Part shown: one piece after another, positions 1-12,055 of the stretch
Numbering within the stretch: position 1 is the first letter of the stretch
Layout of the letters: each line of letters opens with the position of its first letter
Assembly (NCBI GenBank): GCA_019911865.1
Contig: JAIOJQ010000328.1
Location: 1-45,792 of the forward strand
Source: Thermoanaerobaculia bacterium
Lineage (GTDB): Bacteria; Acidobacteriota; Thermoanaerobaculia; Multivoradales; JAGPDF01
Reading direction: 5' to 3'
Length of the DNA stretch: 45,792 nt
Notes under the pieces: generated by a model
Databases searched by the model: none
What the model saw: the letters and a program-made list of their open reading frames with translations, nothing else
Told to the model about the DNA's origin: nothing
Translations under genes and position numbers: made by a program

Positions 1-2
1 CG

Positions 3-176
3 GCGGGGCGGCGGGTCGCGAAGGATGCCGTCGCACTGGTGCTGACCGTGGCGGCGGTCCTGCGTCTCGGCCTGCTGCCGGTCGACGCCCTGCTCGCCGC
101 GGCGGGGGACGGCGACGAGGGCGCCACGACGCGCGCCGCCATCGAAGCCGGCGCCGCGCTCGCCGGCGCGACCTGA
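3..176 (+). CDS. 3' end of a CDS truncated by the window start, product unknown
   Basis: Open frame from position 3 to TGA at 174-176 (…RRVAKDAVALVLTVAAVLRLGLLPVDALLAAAGDGDEGATTRAAIEAGAALAGAT*). Confidence 0.4.
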   Translation, partial: AGRRVAKDAVALVLTVAAVLRLGLLPVDALLAAAGDGDEGATTRAAIEAGAALAGAT

Positions 177-290
177 CGCGCCGGCGCCTCTACTCTCCCC
201 GCAGCTCCGGCCGGCCACCCACGCGGGTGGCGCCGGCGGCCGGGCGACCCGGGAGACTGACGCATCGGGCGTCGCCCGGAGGAGGAAGCC

Positions 291-1517
291 GTGTTCGAAC
301 TGCTGCCCAAGCGAGCCCAGGAGTACCGTCAGCGTGCCCGCCAGGTCGCCGAGTCCGCGGTGCGCCCGATCGCCGCCGAGCTCGACCGCACCGGCGAGTA
401 CCCGTGGCCGGTGATCGAGGCGCTGCGCGCCGCCGAGCTGATGGGCATCTGGATCCCGCGCGAATACGGCGGCCAGGGGGCCGGGGTGCTCGACCTGTGC
501 GTCGTCGTCGAGGAGCTGTCGCGCGCCTGCGGCGGCGTCGGCGTGGCCTACGCGGTCAACGCCCTCGGCAGCTTTCCGATCATTCTCGGCGGCACCGAGG
601 CGCAGAAGCAGCGCTGGCTGCCGCCGGTCGCCTCGGGCGAGAAGCTGATCGCCTTCGGCCTCTCGGAGAAGGCCTCCGGCTCGGACGCCGGCAGCCTGCG
701 CACGCGCGCCGTGCTCGCCGACGGCCACTACCGGATCGACGGCGACAAGAAGTGGAACACCAACGGAGGCGCTGCCTCGATCTACACGGTCTATGCCTCG
801 ACCCGCCCGGATCGCGGCAGCCGCGGCATCTCGCCGCTAGTGGTCGAGAAGGGGACGCCCGGCTTCGAGATCGGCAAGCGCGAGGACCTGATGGGGATCC
901 GCTGCGTGCCGGTGCACGAGCTGCACTTCCGCGACTGCCGGGTGCCGGCCGGCAACCTGCTCGGCGAAGTCGAGGGGCGCGGCTTCGGCAACGCCATGCA
1001 GACGCTCGACCGGGCGCGGCCCGGCGTCGCGGCGCAGGCGGTCGGCCTGGCGCAGGGGGCGCTCGACTGGGCGATGCGCTACACCTCGGAGCGCCAGCAG
1101 TTCGGCCAGTCGGTGATGAGCTTCCAGTCGACCCAGTTCCGCCTCGCCGACATGGCGACCGAGATCGAGGCGGCGCGCCAGCTCGTCTGGTCGGCCGCGC
1201 GCTCGATCGACGAGGGGCACGCCGGGGCGTCGAAGTACGCCGCGATGTGCAAGGTGTTCGCCAGCGACGTGGCGATGCGGGTCACCACCGAGGCGGTGCA
1301 GATGTTCGGCGGCTACGGCTACTGCCGTGACTACCCGGTCGAGAAGTTCATGCGCGACGCCAAGATCACCCAGATCTACGAGGGGGCCAACCAGATCCAG
1401 CGCCTGGTCATCGGCCGCGCGCTGACCAAGGAGGCCGCCGCGCTCGGCGACACGCTGGCGGTCAAAGTCGAGCATCCGCCCGCCGCCGAGACGGCCGCCG
1501 AGGAGACCGGGTCATGA
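291..1517 (+). CDS. acyl-CoA dehydrogenase
   Basis: 408 aa; typical motifs (FGLSEKASGSDAGSLRTRA, YTSERQQFGQ, QMFGGYGYCRDYPVEKFMRDAKITQIYEGANQIQRLVIGRAL). Confidence 0.95.
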   Translation: MFELLPKRAQEYRQRARQVAESAVRPIAAELDRTGEYPWPVIEALRAAELMGIWIPREYGGQGAGVLDLCVVVEELSRACGGVGVAYAVNALGSFPIILGGTEAQKQRWLPPVASGEKLIAFGLSEKASGSDAGSLRTRAVLADGHYRIDGDKKWNTNGGAASIYTVYASTRPDRGSRGISPLVVEKGTPGFEIGKREDLMGIRCVPVHELHFRDCRVPAGNLLGEVEGRGFGNAMQTLDRARPGVAAQAVGLAQGALDWAMRYTSERQQFGQSVMSFQSTQFRLADMATEIEAARQLVWSAARSIDEGHAGASKYAAMCKVFASDVAMRVTTEAVQMFGGYGYCRDYPVEKFMRDAKITQIYEGANQIQRLVIGRALTKEAAALGDTLAVKVEHPPAAETAAEETGS

Positions 1518-2233
1518 ATCGCACCGAGCTCGAATGCCGGGGGCGCGTGCAGCTCGCCCCCCTGCCCGCCACCACGATGCTCGACCTCGCCGGTTTCCCG
1601 GGCGAGTGGCTGGAGTACTCGGCCGAAGAGAACGCGCTCGTGGTGCGCCACGTCCAGCCCGGCGGCTCACCGGCGCTCGCCGCAGTGCCGGCCGAGCTGA
1701 TCGCCATGCTCGACCTGGTGCCCGCCGCCGAGCGCGCCGCGAGCCCCGGCGGCACCCTGGTGGTGCACGGCCGGACGACGCCGGTGCTGCGCCTGCACGT
1801 CGCCGGCGGCCGCATCGGCGTGCAGTGGCCGCAGGAGGACTGGGAGCACGCGCTGCCGGTCGAGCTGGCCGAGATGTTCCGCACCGTGGCGCCCGCCTCG
1901 GCGAAGCTGACCGGGGATCTCGCCTTCGCCGCCCCGGCCGGCACCGAGCGGCGGCTGATCGATTTCCTCGAGTCGTTCGAAGGGCTCTACCCGGGCGGCG
2001 AGTACCACGTGCGGCGCGACGCCGAGACGGTCCGCGTTCGCCTCGACACGTTCAACGCCGGCCCCGAGGAGTTGCTGGCGCTGGTGCGCGAGCTGGCCTC
2101 GCCCGCCGGCTCGCTCGACATCGAGCTCGACGTCGGCTCGTTCGAGCCCCGGGCCTTCGAGCGCGACTTCCGCCTCACGGCGCGCGACGGCGAGATTCAC
2201 GCCGTCCGCCCGGCCCTCTGGCCCGAGCGCTGA
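1514..2233 (+). CDS. hypothetical protein, translationally coupled to the acyl-CoA dehydrogenase
   Basis: 239 aa; ATG overlaps the upstream stop by 4 nt (ATGA); no family recognised. Confidence 0.7.
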   Translation: MNRTELECRGRVQLAPLPATTMLDLAGFPGEWLEYSAEENALVVRHVQPGGSPALAAVPAELIAMLDLVPAAERAASPGGTLVVHGRTTPVLRLHVAGGRIGVQWPQEDWEHALPVELAEMFRTVAPASAKLTGDLAFAAPAGTERRLIDFLESFEGLYPGGEYHVRRDAETVRVRLDTFNAGPEELLALVRELASPAGSLDIELDVGSFEPRAFERDFRLTARDGEIHAVRPALWPER

Positions 2234-2693
2234 GTCCGAACGCCTTCATCGCCGGAGATGAAGAAGACCGCGCCGCCCGGGCAGCGAGCGGCCCGGAGAA
2301 GGGCGCTGCGCAAGGGCTGCTTCACGCAGCGGATCGCGAACGACACGAAAACCGCAAGGGTGATCTCCTCCTGGACGATCTCCCGCTGACCGAGCTGCTG
2401 CCGGGGTTCGGGCGGAAGCTCCGATTCCTCTCGCGGATCTGCAGAAGATCCTCGGCACTCCTCTCGAACGTTCTGCAAGCTGGCCTTCTGCCAGGCCCGA
2501 AACACGTCGCACGAGGCGCCGGCCGAACGGTCCGCGCGAGTTGCGGAGCACGCCACTTGAGGTAGGATTTCGATGTCTGTAACCGACCCAGCAATGCTTG
2601 GTCGCAGCCCCGGGGACGCTTCGGATCGACGCGCACCCGGATGGGCGGGCGGCCCGGCTCGTCGAGCCCACGATCCGGGCGGGAGGCCTTGAA

Positions 2694-4223
2694 GTGGCGC
2701 CGAGCGAACGGATTCGAGCCTACAGCGTACTGACGGCGAACACCTTCGCGTTCACCGTCTGTTTCGCCGTCTGGATGCTCTACGGCGTGCTGCTGACCTT
2801 TCTCGTCGATCGCGGCCTGTTCGACTTCTCTTCGGCGCAGCTGGGCTGGCTGATCGGCATCCCGGTGCTCACGGGGGCGCTCCTGCGCCTGCCTGCGGGG
2901 CTGCTGACCGATCGCTTCGGCGGTCGCCCCGTGATGGTGGGCACCCTGCTCGTCGCCGCCGCGGCGGTATTCTCGGTCAGCTTCGCGCGCGATTTCTGGG
3001 GCTTCTTCTTCGCGGGTCTCGGTTTCGGCGTGGCCGGGTCCTCGTTCGCGACCGGAGTGGCCTACACGTCGGCCTGGTTTCCACCGGATCGCCAGGGTAC
3101 GGTTCTGGGCATCTTCGGTATGGGCAACGCCGGCGCTGCGCTGACCGCGTTCATCGCGCCGCGACTGCTGGGAATGCTGACGCAGGGCGGCGCGGACCTC
3201 GAGCGCTGGCGTTCGCTGCCCCGCCTCTACGCTGCCGCGCTGGTCGCCACGGCATTGCTCTTCTGGTTCGCGACGTTTCCGCGACGGGCGACCACCAGCG
3301 GCCTGCGAACTCTCTCCGAACGTCTGTCGCCACTCGGCGTGCCGCGGGTCTGGCGTTTCGGTCTCTACTACTTCCTGTTGTTCGGCGGCTTCGTCGCTCT
3401 CTCGCAGTGGTTGATTCCGTACTACGTCAACGTCTACACGCTCTCGGTGGGCGCCGCGGGTGCCTTGACGTCGATCTTCTCTCTGCCGTCAGGACTCTTC
3501 CGCGTGCTGGGCGGATGGCTGTCCGACCGGGTCGGCGCGCGCAGCGTGATGTACTGGGTGCTCGGCCTGAGCCTCGCCGTACTCGCGCTGCTCTTTCCGC
3601 CGCGGGTCGAACTGCGAGCGCCCGGCGAGGGTCTCCTCGCGGCAGCTCCCGGAACGGTGACTGCGGTAGGCGAGGCGGAGATTGTCGTCGACGAAACTCG
3701 CTACGCACTTCAAACCGGTCGGACCGGGGCAGCTTCGGCCGAGCTGCGATTCGGGATCGGCCGGCCCGACGAGCACCACCTGTTCCTGCCCAGAACCAGC
3801 TCCGAACAGACCCCCGTCGTCACGGTCGGCGACCAGGTCGCGCGCGGGCAGCTGCTGGCGACCGGCGTGACCCACCTCTATTTCCAGGCCAACCGCCTCG
3901 TCTTCACCGGGCTCGTCGTCATCCTCGGCGTGATCATGGGCATCGGCAGCGCCGCGGTCTTCAAGCACATCGCCACCTACTTTCCGGCACAAGTCGGGCT
4001 GGTCGGCGGGATCGTCGGCATGATCGGCGCGCTCGGCGGCTTCGCCTTTCCGATCCTCTTCGGCTACCTGCTGGGAGCGACCGGGATCTGGACGACTTGC
4101 TGGATACTGCTCGCCGCCTTCGCTTTCGTCTGCCTCGTCTGGATGCACCTCGTGATCCGCCGGATGATGCACGCTGCCGCTCCCGGCCTGATGCAGCAGA
4201 TCGACACGCCGAAGTCCACGTGA
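2694..4223 (+). CDS. narK: NarK-type nitrate/nitrite MFS transporter with an extra ~100-aa soluble insertion
   Basis: MFS signatures (LLRLPAGLLTDRFGGRPVM; GIGSAAVFKHIATYFPAQVGLVGGIVGMIGALGGFAFPILFG; GIWTTCWILL). GTG at 2694 has GGAGG 7 nt upstream; the longer ORF starts at 2598. Adjacent to nar genes. Confidence 0.85.
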   Translation: MAPSERIRAYSVLTANTFAFTVCFAVWMLYGVLLTFLVDRGLFDFSSAQLGWLIGIPVLTGALLRLPAGLLTDRFGGRPVMVGTLLVAAAAVFSVSFARDFWGFFFAGLGFGVAGSSFATGVAYTSAWFPPDRQGTVLGIFGMGNAGAALTAFIAPRLLGMLTQGGADLERWRSLPRLYAAALVATALLFWFATFPRRATTSGLRTLSERLSPLGVPRVWRFGLYYFLLFGGFVALSQWLIPYYVNVYTLSVGAAGALTSIFSLPSGLFRVLGGWLSDRVGARSVMYWVLGLSLAVLALLFPPRVELRAPGEGLLAAAPGTVTAVGEAEIVVDETRYALQTGRTGAASAELRFGIGRPDEHHLFLPRTSSEQTPVVTVGDQVARGQLLATGVTHLYFQANRLVFTGLVVILGVIMGIGSAAVFKHIATYFPAQVGLVGGIVGMIGALGGFAFPILFGYLLGATGIWTTCWILLAAFAFVCLVWMHLVIRRMMHAAAPGLMQQIDTPKST

Positions 4224-5293
4224 GCTTACCGACGGTCCCGCGCTCGAACGCGCTCGCCGGCCTCGTCGAGGAGTTGCCGCCAGCCTCGTTCGCGATCGTG
4301 ATGGCCACCGGCATCATCTCGACGGCAGCGCAGCTGCTCGGCCAAGTGGCGCTCGCCCGAGGGCTGTTCGCCGTCAACCTCATCGCCTACCCGCTGCTCT
4401 GGGTGCTGCTGCTGGCGCGGATCGCCCGCTGCCCCGGGCGAGTTCGTGCGGATCTGCTCGACCATTCCCGCGGCCCCGGGTACTTCACCCTGGTGGCTGC
4501 CACCTGCGTGCTCGGCAGCCAGTTCATTCTGCTCGCGGGTCGTACCGGCATCGCGACGGCGCTCGGCGGTTTCGGGCTGCTTCTCTGGATCGCTCTGACC
4601 TACACGATCTTCACCGGCATCACCGTCAAGCAGGAGAAGCCAACGCTCGCCGACGGCATCAGCGGCGCCTGGTTGCTGGCCGTGGTCTCGACTCAGTCGA
4701 TCGCCCTGCTCGCGGCGCAACTCGCTCCCGAGCTCGGGGGGTTCAAGCTGGCGACGAACTTCTTCGCGCTCTCGATGTGGCTCTGGGGCGGGATGCTCTA
4801 CATCTGGATGATTTCGCTGATCTTCTACCGCTACGCGTTCTTCCCCTTTTCGCCCGGAGACCTGTCCCCGCCCTACTGGATCAACATGGGAGCGATGGCG
4901 ATCTCGTCGCTCACCGGCGCCACGCTGATCGAGAACACGCCGCACGCGCCGTTCCTGCTGTCGACCCTGCCCTTTCTCAAGGGTTTCACGATCTTCTACT
5001 GGGCGACGGGAACCTGGTGGCTGCCGATGCTCGTGATCCTGGCCATCTGGCGTCACGTCTACCGGCGCTTTCCTCTCGCCTACGATCCGCTCTATTGGGG
5101 CGCAGTGTTCCCGCTCGGCATGTACACGGCTTGCACCCTCGAGATGGCGCGGGCCATGCAACTCCCCTTCCTCGAGCCCTTCGCAAGCCGCTTCTTCTGG
5201 GTGGCACTGACAGCTTGGCTGGCGGCCTTCGTGGGCCTGCTGCGCGCCAGTGCGCGGCACTTCTCCCGTCGCGCGTCCGGCGGCACGCCGTGA
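4220..5293 (+). CDS. TehA/SLAC1-family (TDT) transporter
   Basis: Part of ORF 3407..5293 starting at GTG 4220, which overlaps the narK stop (GTGA). ~10 TM; LPPASFAIVMATGIISTAAQLLG, GTWWLPMLVILAIWRHVYRRFPLAYDPLYWGAVFPLGMYT. Confidence 0.85.
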   Translation: MSLPTVPRSNALAGLVEELPPASFAIVMATGIISTAAQLLGQVALARGLFAVNLIAYPLLWVLLLARIARCPGRVRADLLDHSRGPGYFTLVAATCVLGSQFILLAGRTGIATALGGFGLLLWIALTYTIFTGITVKQEKPTLADGISGAWLLAVVSTQSIALLAAQLAPELGGFKLATNFFALSMWLWGGMLYIWMISLIFYRYAFFPFSPGDLSPPYWINMGAMAISSLTGATLIENTPHAPFLLSTLPFLKGFTIFYWATGTWWLPMLVILAIWRHVYRRFPLAYDPLYWGAVFPLGMYTACTLEMARAMQLPFLEPFASRFFWVALTAWLAAFVGLLRASARHFSRRASGGTP

Positions 5294-5330
5294 GGAAGAC
5301 CCTCGCCCGTGCCAACCCCTGCGCCGTCGC

Positions 5331-6059
5331 TCAGTTGTTGGTCGGACGCTTGTGGGTCCAGACGGTCGCCGGATCGCGAATCGTCTTGCGGTTCCAGTTC
5401 CAGATCACCTGCTGGTAGGGCCTCACCAGATAGTCGAGAGGCGCGACGATGAAGTGGGCGAGCCGGGTGAACGGCACGAGCAGAATGATCAGAAACGCGC
5501 CGACGATGTGCAACTTGATTACCCAGGGCATCGCGAAGACCGCCTCCGTCTCCGGCGAAAGCTTGAACACGGACCAGAGATACGGAGAGAGGTCAGCCGC
5601 GAACCAGGACGCGCCCCAGCGGTAGCCGAGGGCGATCCAGCAACCCAGAACGACCTGAGCGAGAATCACGAACTCGATGACGATGTCCATCCGCGAGGTC
5701 ACCGCGCGTACGCGCGCGTTGGTGAAGCGCCGGATCATCAGCGCGATCAGTCCGACCAGAACGGTGACGCCGAACAGGAAAGCAGTCACCTCGAGGATGA
5801 TCAGCCGCACCGGCTGGCTGTTCCAGGCCAGCGTCGCCCGGGGGAACAGGAACGCCGACAGGTGGCCGAAGAACACGATCAGAAGGCCGACGTGAAACGG
5901 AACGGAGCCCCAGAACAGAGCGCGCCCTTCGAGAAACTGGGAAGAGAGCGACGACAGGGCGAATCCCTTCTGCTTCCGCCGATAGACGAGGCCGACCACG
6001 AAGACGAAGAAGGCCACGTAGGGCAGCCCCACGAAGAGGAAAGTGTTGAGCGCGTTCAT
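5331..6059 (-). CDS. narI: respiratory nitrate reductase, gamma subunit (cytochrome b)
   Basis: 242 aa membrane protein MNALNTFLFVGLPYVAFFVFVVGLVYRRKQKGFALSSLSSQFLEG…; narGHJI gene order. Confidence 0.92.
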   Translation of the reverse strand: MNALNTFLFVGLPYVAFFVFVVGLVYRRKQKGFALSSLSSQFLEGRALFWGSVPFHVGLLIVFFGHLSAFLFPRATLAWNSQPVRLIILEVTAFLFGVTVLVGLIALMIRRFTNARVRAVTSRMDIVIEFVILAQVVLGCWIALGYRWGASWFAADLSPYLWSVFKLSPETEAVFAMPWVIKLHIVGAFLIILLVPFTRLAHFIVAPLDYLVRPYQQVIWNWNRKTIRDPATVWTHKRPTNN

Positions 6060-6786
6060 GAGCTCCGTCCGATCTGCACGAGTGGTTCCTCCTGCGTTGC
6101 TTCCTCGGCTTCCAGTTCGAGCTCGCGACCGAGCGAGCGGACGAAATCGCTTTCGACCTCCGGTGCCCGCCAGTCGCCCAGTTCGAAGTCGGTCCGGAGG
6201 ATTTCGAGCGTCGCGCGCAACGGCTGGCTGAACAAAGTGCGATCCGTCGCAGGCACCTCGATCAAAGTCTTGTAGTGCTTCTCGTAGAGGCGGTCGCGCT
6301 CGGCCGCGCGCTGCTCTTCGAACTCCGCGAGCATGCGCTCGAGCGCCGGCCGCACGATCTCGGCGACCAGTTCACGAGCGAGCTCGGCGTCATCCCACCT
6401 CGCGAGCAGGCGCAGAATGGTCGGCAGGTGATCGGGCAGCTCGCTGCCGCAGTCCACGCCTGCCGCGCGCATCTCGCGATTCAGGTGCACCAGCAACTCT
6501 CCGCGCTTGTAGTCGTCACCGAACAGCACGTACCCTATGCCGAGCGTCGTCGCGGCCTGGACGTCGAACGTCCGCGTGTAGAGCTCCTGGAGCTCGTCGA
6601 GCTGGTGCTCGTCGAGTGCATCCCGACCACGTGGCAACCCTGCTGCCAGCGCCTCGATCGCTGCCGCAGCCGCTGGATTGTGTCTCGCTACGATCTCCGA
6701 CGCCACCCGAACCCGCCCCGGATAGCCGGAGTCGGGATAGTCGAGAAGCGCTGCGAGCACCTCGTAGAGCGGACGCGGAGCGACCA

Positions 6787-6787
<1 letters not shown>
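6056..6787 (-). CDS. narJ: nitrate reductase molybdenum cofactor assembly chaperone
   Basis: MVAPRPLYEVLAALLDYPDSGYP…; 4-bp overlap with narI; start placed at 6785-6787 instead of the longer ORF start. Confidence 0.88.
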
Positions 6788-8340
<1,553 letters not shown>

Positions 8341-8376
8341 CTCAGCTCTCCCGTTCCCGGCGCGACCGCGAAATCA

Positions 8377-11300
8377 TCAGAACACCACCTTGTCCATGCG
8401 CTTGACCACCACGTGCGTGTCGCGGTTGGGAGCGATCGGCCCCCAGTAGTTGAAGCCGTAGGAGAACTGACCGTACCCCCCGGCGAGAAAGTTGGGCTTC
8501 AGGTGGATGCGGGTGAAGCTGTTGTGACCTCCCGCGCGGCGACCTCCACGCACCTGTGACTTCGGAATGCCGACCGTTCGCTCAGGCACGTGGTAAACGA
8601 TGCAGACTCCCTTCGGAATACGTGCGCTGACGCACGCCCGCGCGCAGTAGACGCCGTGGTCATTGTGGACCTCGACCCAGTCGTTGTCGGCGATGCCCAG
8701 CGCAGCTGCGTCGACCTCGCTCATCCATACCGGCTCGCAGCCGCGCGACAGCGTCAGCATGCGGTGGTTCTCCATGTACGTCGAGTGGATGTGCCACTTG
8801 CCGTGGGGCGTCAGGCAGTTGAGGATCCTTGCCTCGCCGCTCTTCAGTGTCTCGCGCAGGTCGCCGTAGGCCTGCGGCCGCGGAGACGGCTTGTAGGTCG
8901 GCAGGTTCTCGCCGTAGGCGAGGTACATCTCGTGGTCGAGGTAGAAGTGCTGTCGGCCGGTGAGCGTGCGCCACGGCACCAGCTTCTCGACGTTGTAGGT
9001 GTAAGCGGAGTAGGCTCGGCCGCCGTTCATCAGTCCCGACCATAGCGGCGAAGTGTTGTAGCGCCGCGGTTGCGCCTGAAGGTCGGCGTAGGTCAGGCGC
9101 ACGTCGGCGCTGCCCGCACCGAGATCGGCCAGTTCGAGCCCGGTCTTCTTCTCTGCGTTCTCGTAGGCGCGCATGTTGAGCACGCCGTTGGTCAGGGTCG
9201 AGAGATGGAGCACGGCGTTGGCGGCCCACTCGGCCTCGCGAATCGAGGGACGGGCGCTGCCGTTCTCCCGCTCGACCGGGAAGTGGTTCGACGTGATCAT
9301 CTCGTCGTAGGCATCGGCGCACTGGTAGCTGTTGCCGTGCGCCCCCAGGCCGGCGGTGCGCAGCCGATCGCCGAGCGTCACGTAGCGTTCGTGAAGCCGC
9401 GTGTAGTCCCGCTCGACGATCGTGAGCTGGTGCGTCGTCTTGCCGGGAACCGGTTCACACTCTCCGAGGTACCAGTCGCGAATTCGCGGCTGAGCGATCT
9501 CCCCTGCCGAGTCGTGCGCGATGGCAGTCGCGACGACATCCTTGTGCGTGCCGGGGAAATAGCGCCGGGCCATCTCCGCCGTCGCCTCGGCGAGATCGCG
9601 GAAGATGTTCCAATCGGTTTTCGACTCCCATACCGGGGCGACTGCCTGCGACAGAGGATGGATGAACGAATGCAGGTCGGTGCTGTTCAGATCCGCCTTT
9701 TCGTACCAGGAAGCCGCCGGCAGGACGATGTCCGAGTACAGAGCGGATGAGTCCATGCGAAAGTTGAGGTCGACGACGAGATCCATCTTGCCGACCGGCG
9801 CAACGTCATGCCACGCCACCTCCTGCGTTCGCTCGTCGGCGTCGCGGGCGATCACGTTCGAGTGCGTTCCCAGGTAGTGCTTGAGCGCGTACTCGTGCCC
9901 CTTCATGCTGCCCATGATGGCGTTGCCGCGCCAGATGTACCAGACGCGCGGGAAATTCACTTCGGCGTCCGGGTCGCTCACGGAATAGTTCAGTTCGCGC
10001 TTCGCGAGGCGATCGAGAACGTGACGCTTGATCGCCTCGTCGTCGGTGGCCCCCTGCTCGACCGCTTCGCGGCAGAGCTCCAGCGTGTTGCGGTCGAACT
10101 GGGGAAAGAATGGCATCCAGCCCATGCGAACGGAGCGGAAGATCTGGTCCGCCGTGTGCTGGCGCGTCATCTCGTTGTCGGGAACCGTGTTGTAGCGCGA
10201 GAACTGTCCGTCGTATCGGTACTGACAGGTGTTGATGTAATGCCAGATCGGCGCTTGCTGGAGACGCGCCGCGGCCTGGTGGTCGCGGGCGAACGCGATG
10301 GCACTCCACGAGTCGACAGGTGCCAGCTTCTCCTGGCCGACGTAGTGGTTGAGCCCGCCGCCGTTCTTGCCGACGCAGCCGGTGAGCATGAGCGCCATGG
10401 CGCCGGCGCGGTACATGAGGTTGGCGTGATACCAGTGATTGATGCCGGCGCCGACGATGATCATGCACTTTCCGCCGGTCGCCTCGGCGGTCGAGGCCCA
10501 TTCACGCGCGAACTGCTCGACGGTGGCGGCCGATACGCCCGTGAAGACCTCCTGCCACGCCGGCGTGTAGGCGCCATCCGGATCGTCGTAACCCTTCGGA
10601 TAGTCGCCCTCGAGTCCGCGGCTGACGCCGTACTGCGCCATGATCAGGTCGTAGATCGTGGTCACCAGCGCAGGGCCGTCGACCGTCTCGATTTCGATCG
10701 CTGGCACGCCGCGCGCTGCGTCCCGGTCGAGGCCGAAGTCGTGGAACGTGGTCTGGGCGACCTGCGTCTCGCGACCCAGCAGCGTCAGCACCGGATCGTA
10801 GGGCGAGTCGTCCGCCGCGCTCTCGTACTTCATGTTCCAGTTGCCGGGCTTCTCGTCCCAGCGCGAACCGACGCTGCCCTTGGGGACCACCGGACGCCCG
10901 GTCGCGGCGTCCAGGTTGACGAACTTCCATTCTCCGTTCGAGAGGCTCCGGTAGGCGGGCAGTTCACCGGCGCGCAGCAGGCGGCCGGGCCGGAATCGCT
11001 CGCCGTCGCGCTCGAGCTTCACGAGGTACGGACTATCGGTGTAGCGCTTCACGTAGTCGATGAAGAACGGAGTCTGGCGTCGGTGGTGGTACTCCTCCAG
11101 GAGGATGTGCGTGACCGCCATCCAGAAGGCCCCGTCACTTCCCGCGTGGATCGGCACCCACTGGTCCGCGTACTTGCAGACCTGACTGAAGTCGGGCGAG
11201 AAGACGACCGCCTTGGTGCCGTTGTGCCGCGACTCGGCGAAGAAGTGACAGTCGGGCGTACGCGTCATGTTGAGACACGCGCCCATGTCGGCAATCATCT

Positions 11301-11994
11301 TGGCGTTGTACCAGTCGGCGCTCTCGCAGACGTCCGTCTGCTCTCCCCAGATCTCCGGGAACGCGGTCGGCAGGTCGCAATACCAGTCGTAGAAGCTGAG
11401 GTTGACGCCTCCGAACAGCTGGAGGAAGCGGGCGCCGGCCGCGTAGCTGAGCATCGACATCGCCGGGATCGGACTGAAGCCGATGACGCGGTCCGGACCG
11501 TGCTTGCGGGCGGTGTAGACGTTGGCCACCGCCATGATCTCCTGCGCCTCCTGCCAGCTGGCGCGCCGGAAGCCGCCCTTGCCACGCGCCTTCTGATAGG
11601 TCGCGCGCGCCGCGGAGTCGGCCTGCAGCGCCTCCCAGGCCTTCATCGGGTCGCCGCCGTGCTCGCGCTTCTTGGCGCGGTAGGCGTCGAGCAGCGCGCC
11701 GCGGATCAGCGGGTACTTGATGCGCAGCGGGCTGTAGAGGTACCAGGAGAAGGAGATGCCGCGCTGGCAGCCGCGCGGCTCGTAGGGCGGCAGCGAGTCC
11801 TCGAGCAGCGGGTAGTCGAGCTGCTGGGTCTCCCAGGTGACGATGCCGTCCTTGACGTGGATTTGCCACGAACAGCCGCCGGTGCAGTTGACTCCGTGCG
11901 TGCTGCGGACGATGCGATCGTGCTGGAAGCGGTTGCGGTAGAACTCCTCCCACTTCCGCGTCTGAGGCGAGATGATGTCTTTGATCCAACCCAT
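8377..11994 (-). CDS. narG: respiratory nitrate reductase, alpha subunit (molybdopterin)
   Basis: 1205 aa from [47 protein letters not shown]…; start corrected to 11992-11994. Confidence 0.97.
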   Translation of the reverse strand: MGWIKDIISPQTRKWEEFYRNRFQHDRIVRSTHGVNCTGGCSWQIHVKDGIVTWETQQLDYPLLEDSLPPYEPRGCQRGISFSWYLYSPLRIKYPLIRGALLDAYRAKKREHGGDPMKAWEALQADSAARATYQKARGKGGFRRASWQEAQEIMAVANVYTARKHGPDRVIGFSPIPAMSMLSYAAGARFLQLFGGVNLSFYDWYCDLPTAFPEIWGEQTDVCESADWYNAKMIADMGACLNMTRTPDCHFFAESRHNGTKAVVFSPDFSQVCKYADQWVPIHAGSDGAFWMAVTHILLEEYHHRRQTPFFIDYVKRYTDSPYLVKLERDGERFRPGRLLRAGELPAYRSLSNGEWKFVNLDAATGRPVVPKGSVGSRWDEKPGNWNMKYESAADDSPYDPVLTLLGRETQVAQTTFHDFGLDRDAARGVPAIEIETVDGPALVTTIYDLIMAQYGVSRGLEGDYPKGYDDPDGAYTPAWQEVFTGVSAATVEQFAREWASTAEATGGKCMIIVGAGINHWYHANLMYRAGAMALMLTGCVGKNGGGLNHYVGQEKLAPVDSWSAIAFARDHQAAARLQQAPIWHYINTCQYRYDGQFSRYNTVPDNEMTRQHTADQIFRSVRMGWMPFFPQFDRNTLELCREAVEQGATDDEAIKRHVLDRLAKRELNYSVSDPDAEVNFPRVWYIWRGNAIMGSMKGHEYALKHYLGTHSNVIARDADERTQEVAWHDVAPVGKMDLVVDLNFRMDSSALYSDIVLPAASWYEKADLNSTDLHSFIHPLSQAVAPVWESKTDWNIFRDLAEATAEMARRYFPGTHKDVVATAIAHDSAGEIAQPRIRDWYLGECEPVPGKTTHQLTIVERDYTRLHERYVTLGDRLRTAGLGAHGNSYQCADAYDEMITSNHFPVERENGSARPSIREAEWAANAVLHLSTLTNGVLNMRAYENAEKKTGLELADLGAGSADVRLTYADLQAQPRRYNTSPLWSGLMNGGRAYSAYTYNVEKLVPWRTLTGRQHFYLDHEMYLAYGENLPTYKPSPRPQAYGDLRETLKSGEARILNCLTPHGKWHIHSTYMENHRMLTLSRGCEPVWMSEVDAAALGIADNDWVEVHNDHGVYCARACVSARIPKGVCIVYHVPERTVGIPKSQVRGGRRAGGHNSFTRIHLKPNFLAGGYGQFSYGFNYWGPIAPNRDTHVVVKRMDKVVF

Positions 11995-12055
11995 GGTCTG
12001 GTCCGATTCCTCTTCCGGATTGATCGCGCGGCAGGGACGTGGGCGTCCGCGCCGG

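Noticed and set aside
2580-2610. GTAACCG upstream of narK as a possible fifth ECF promoter
   Set aside because: The -35-like element is present, but the expected GCRAAGA at the fixed spacing is absent (reads GGTCGCAG).
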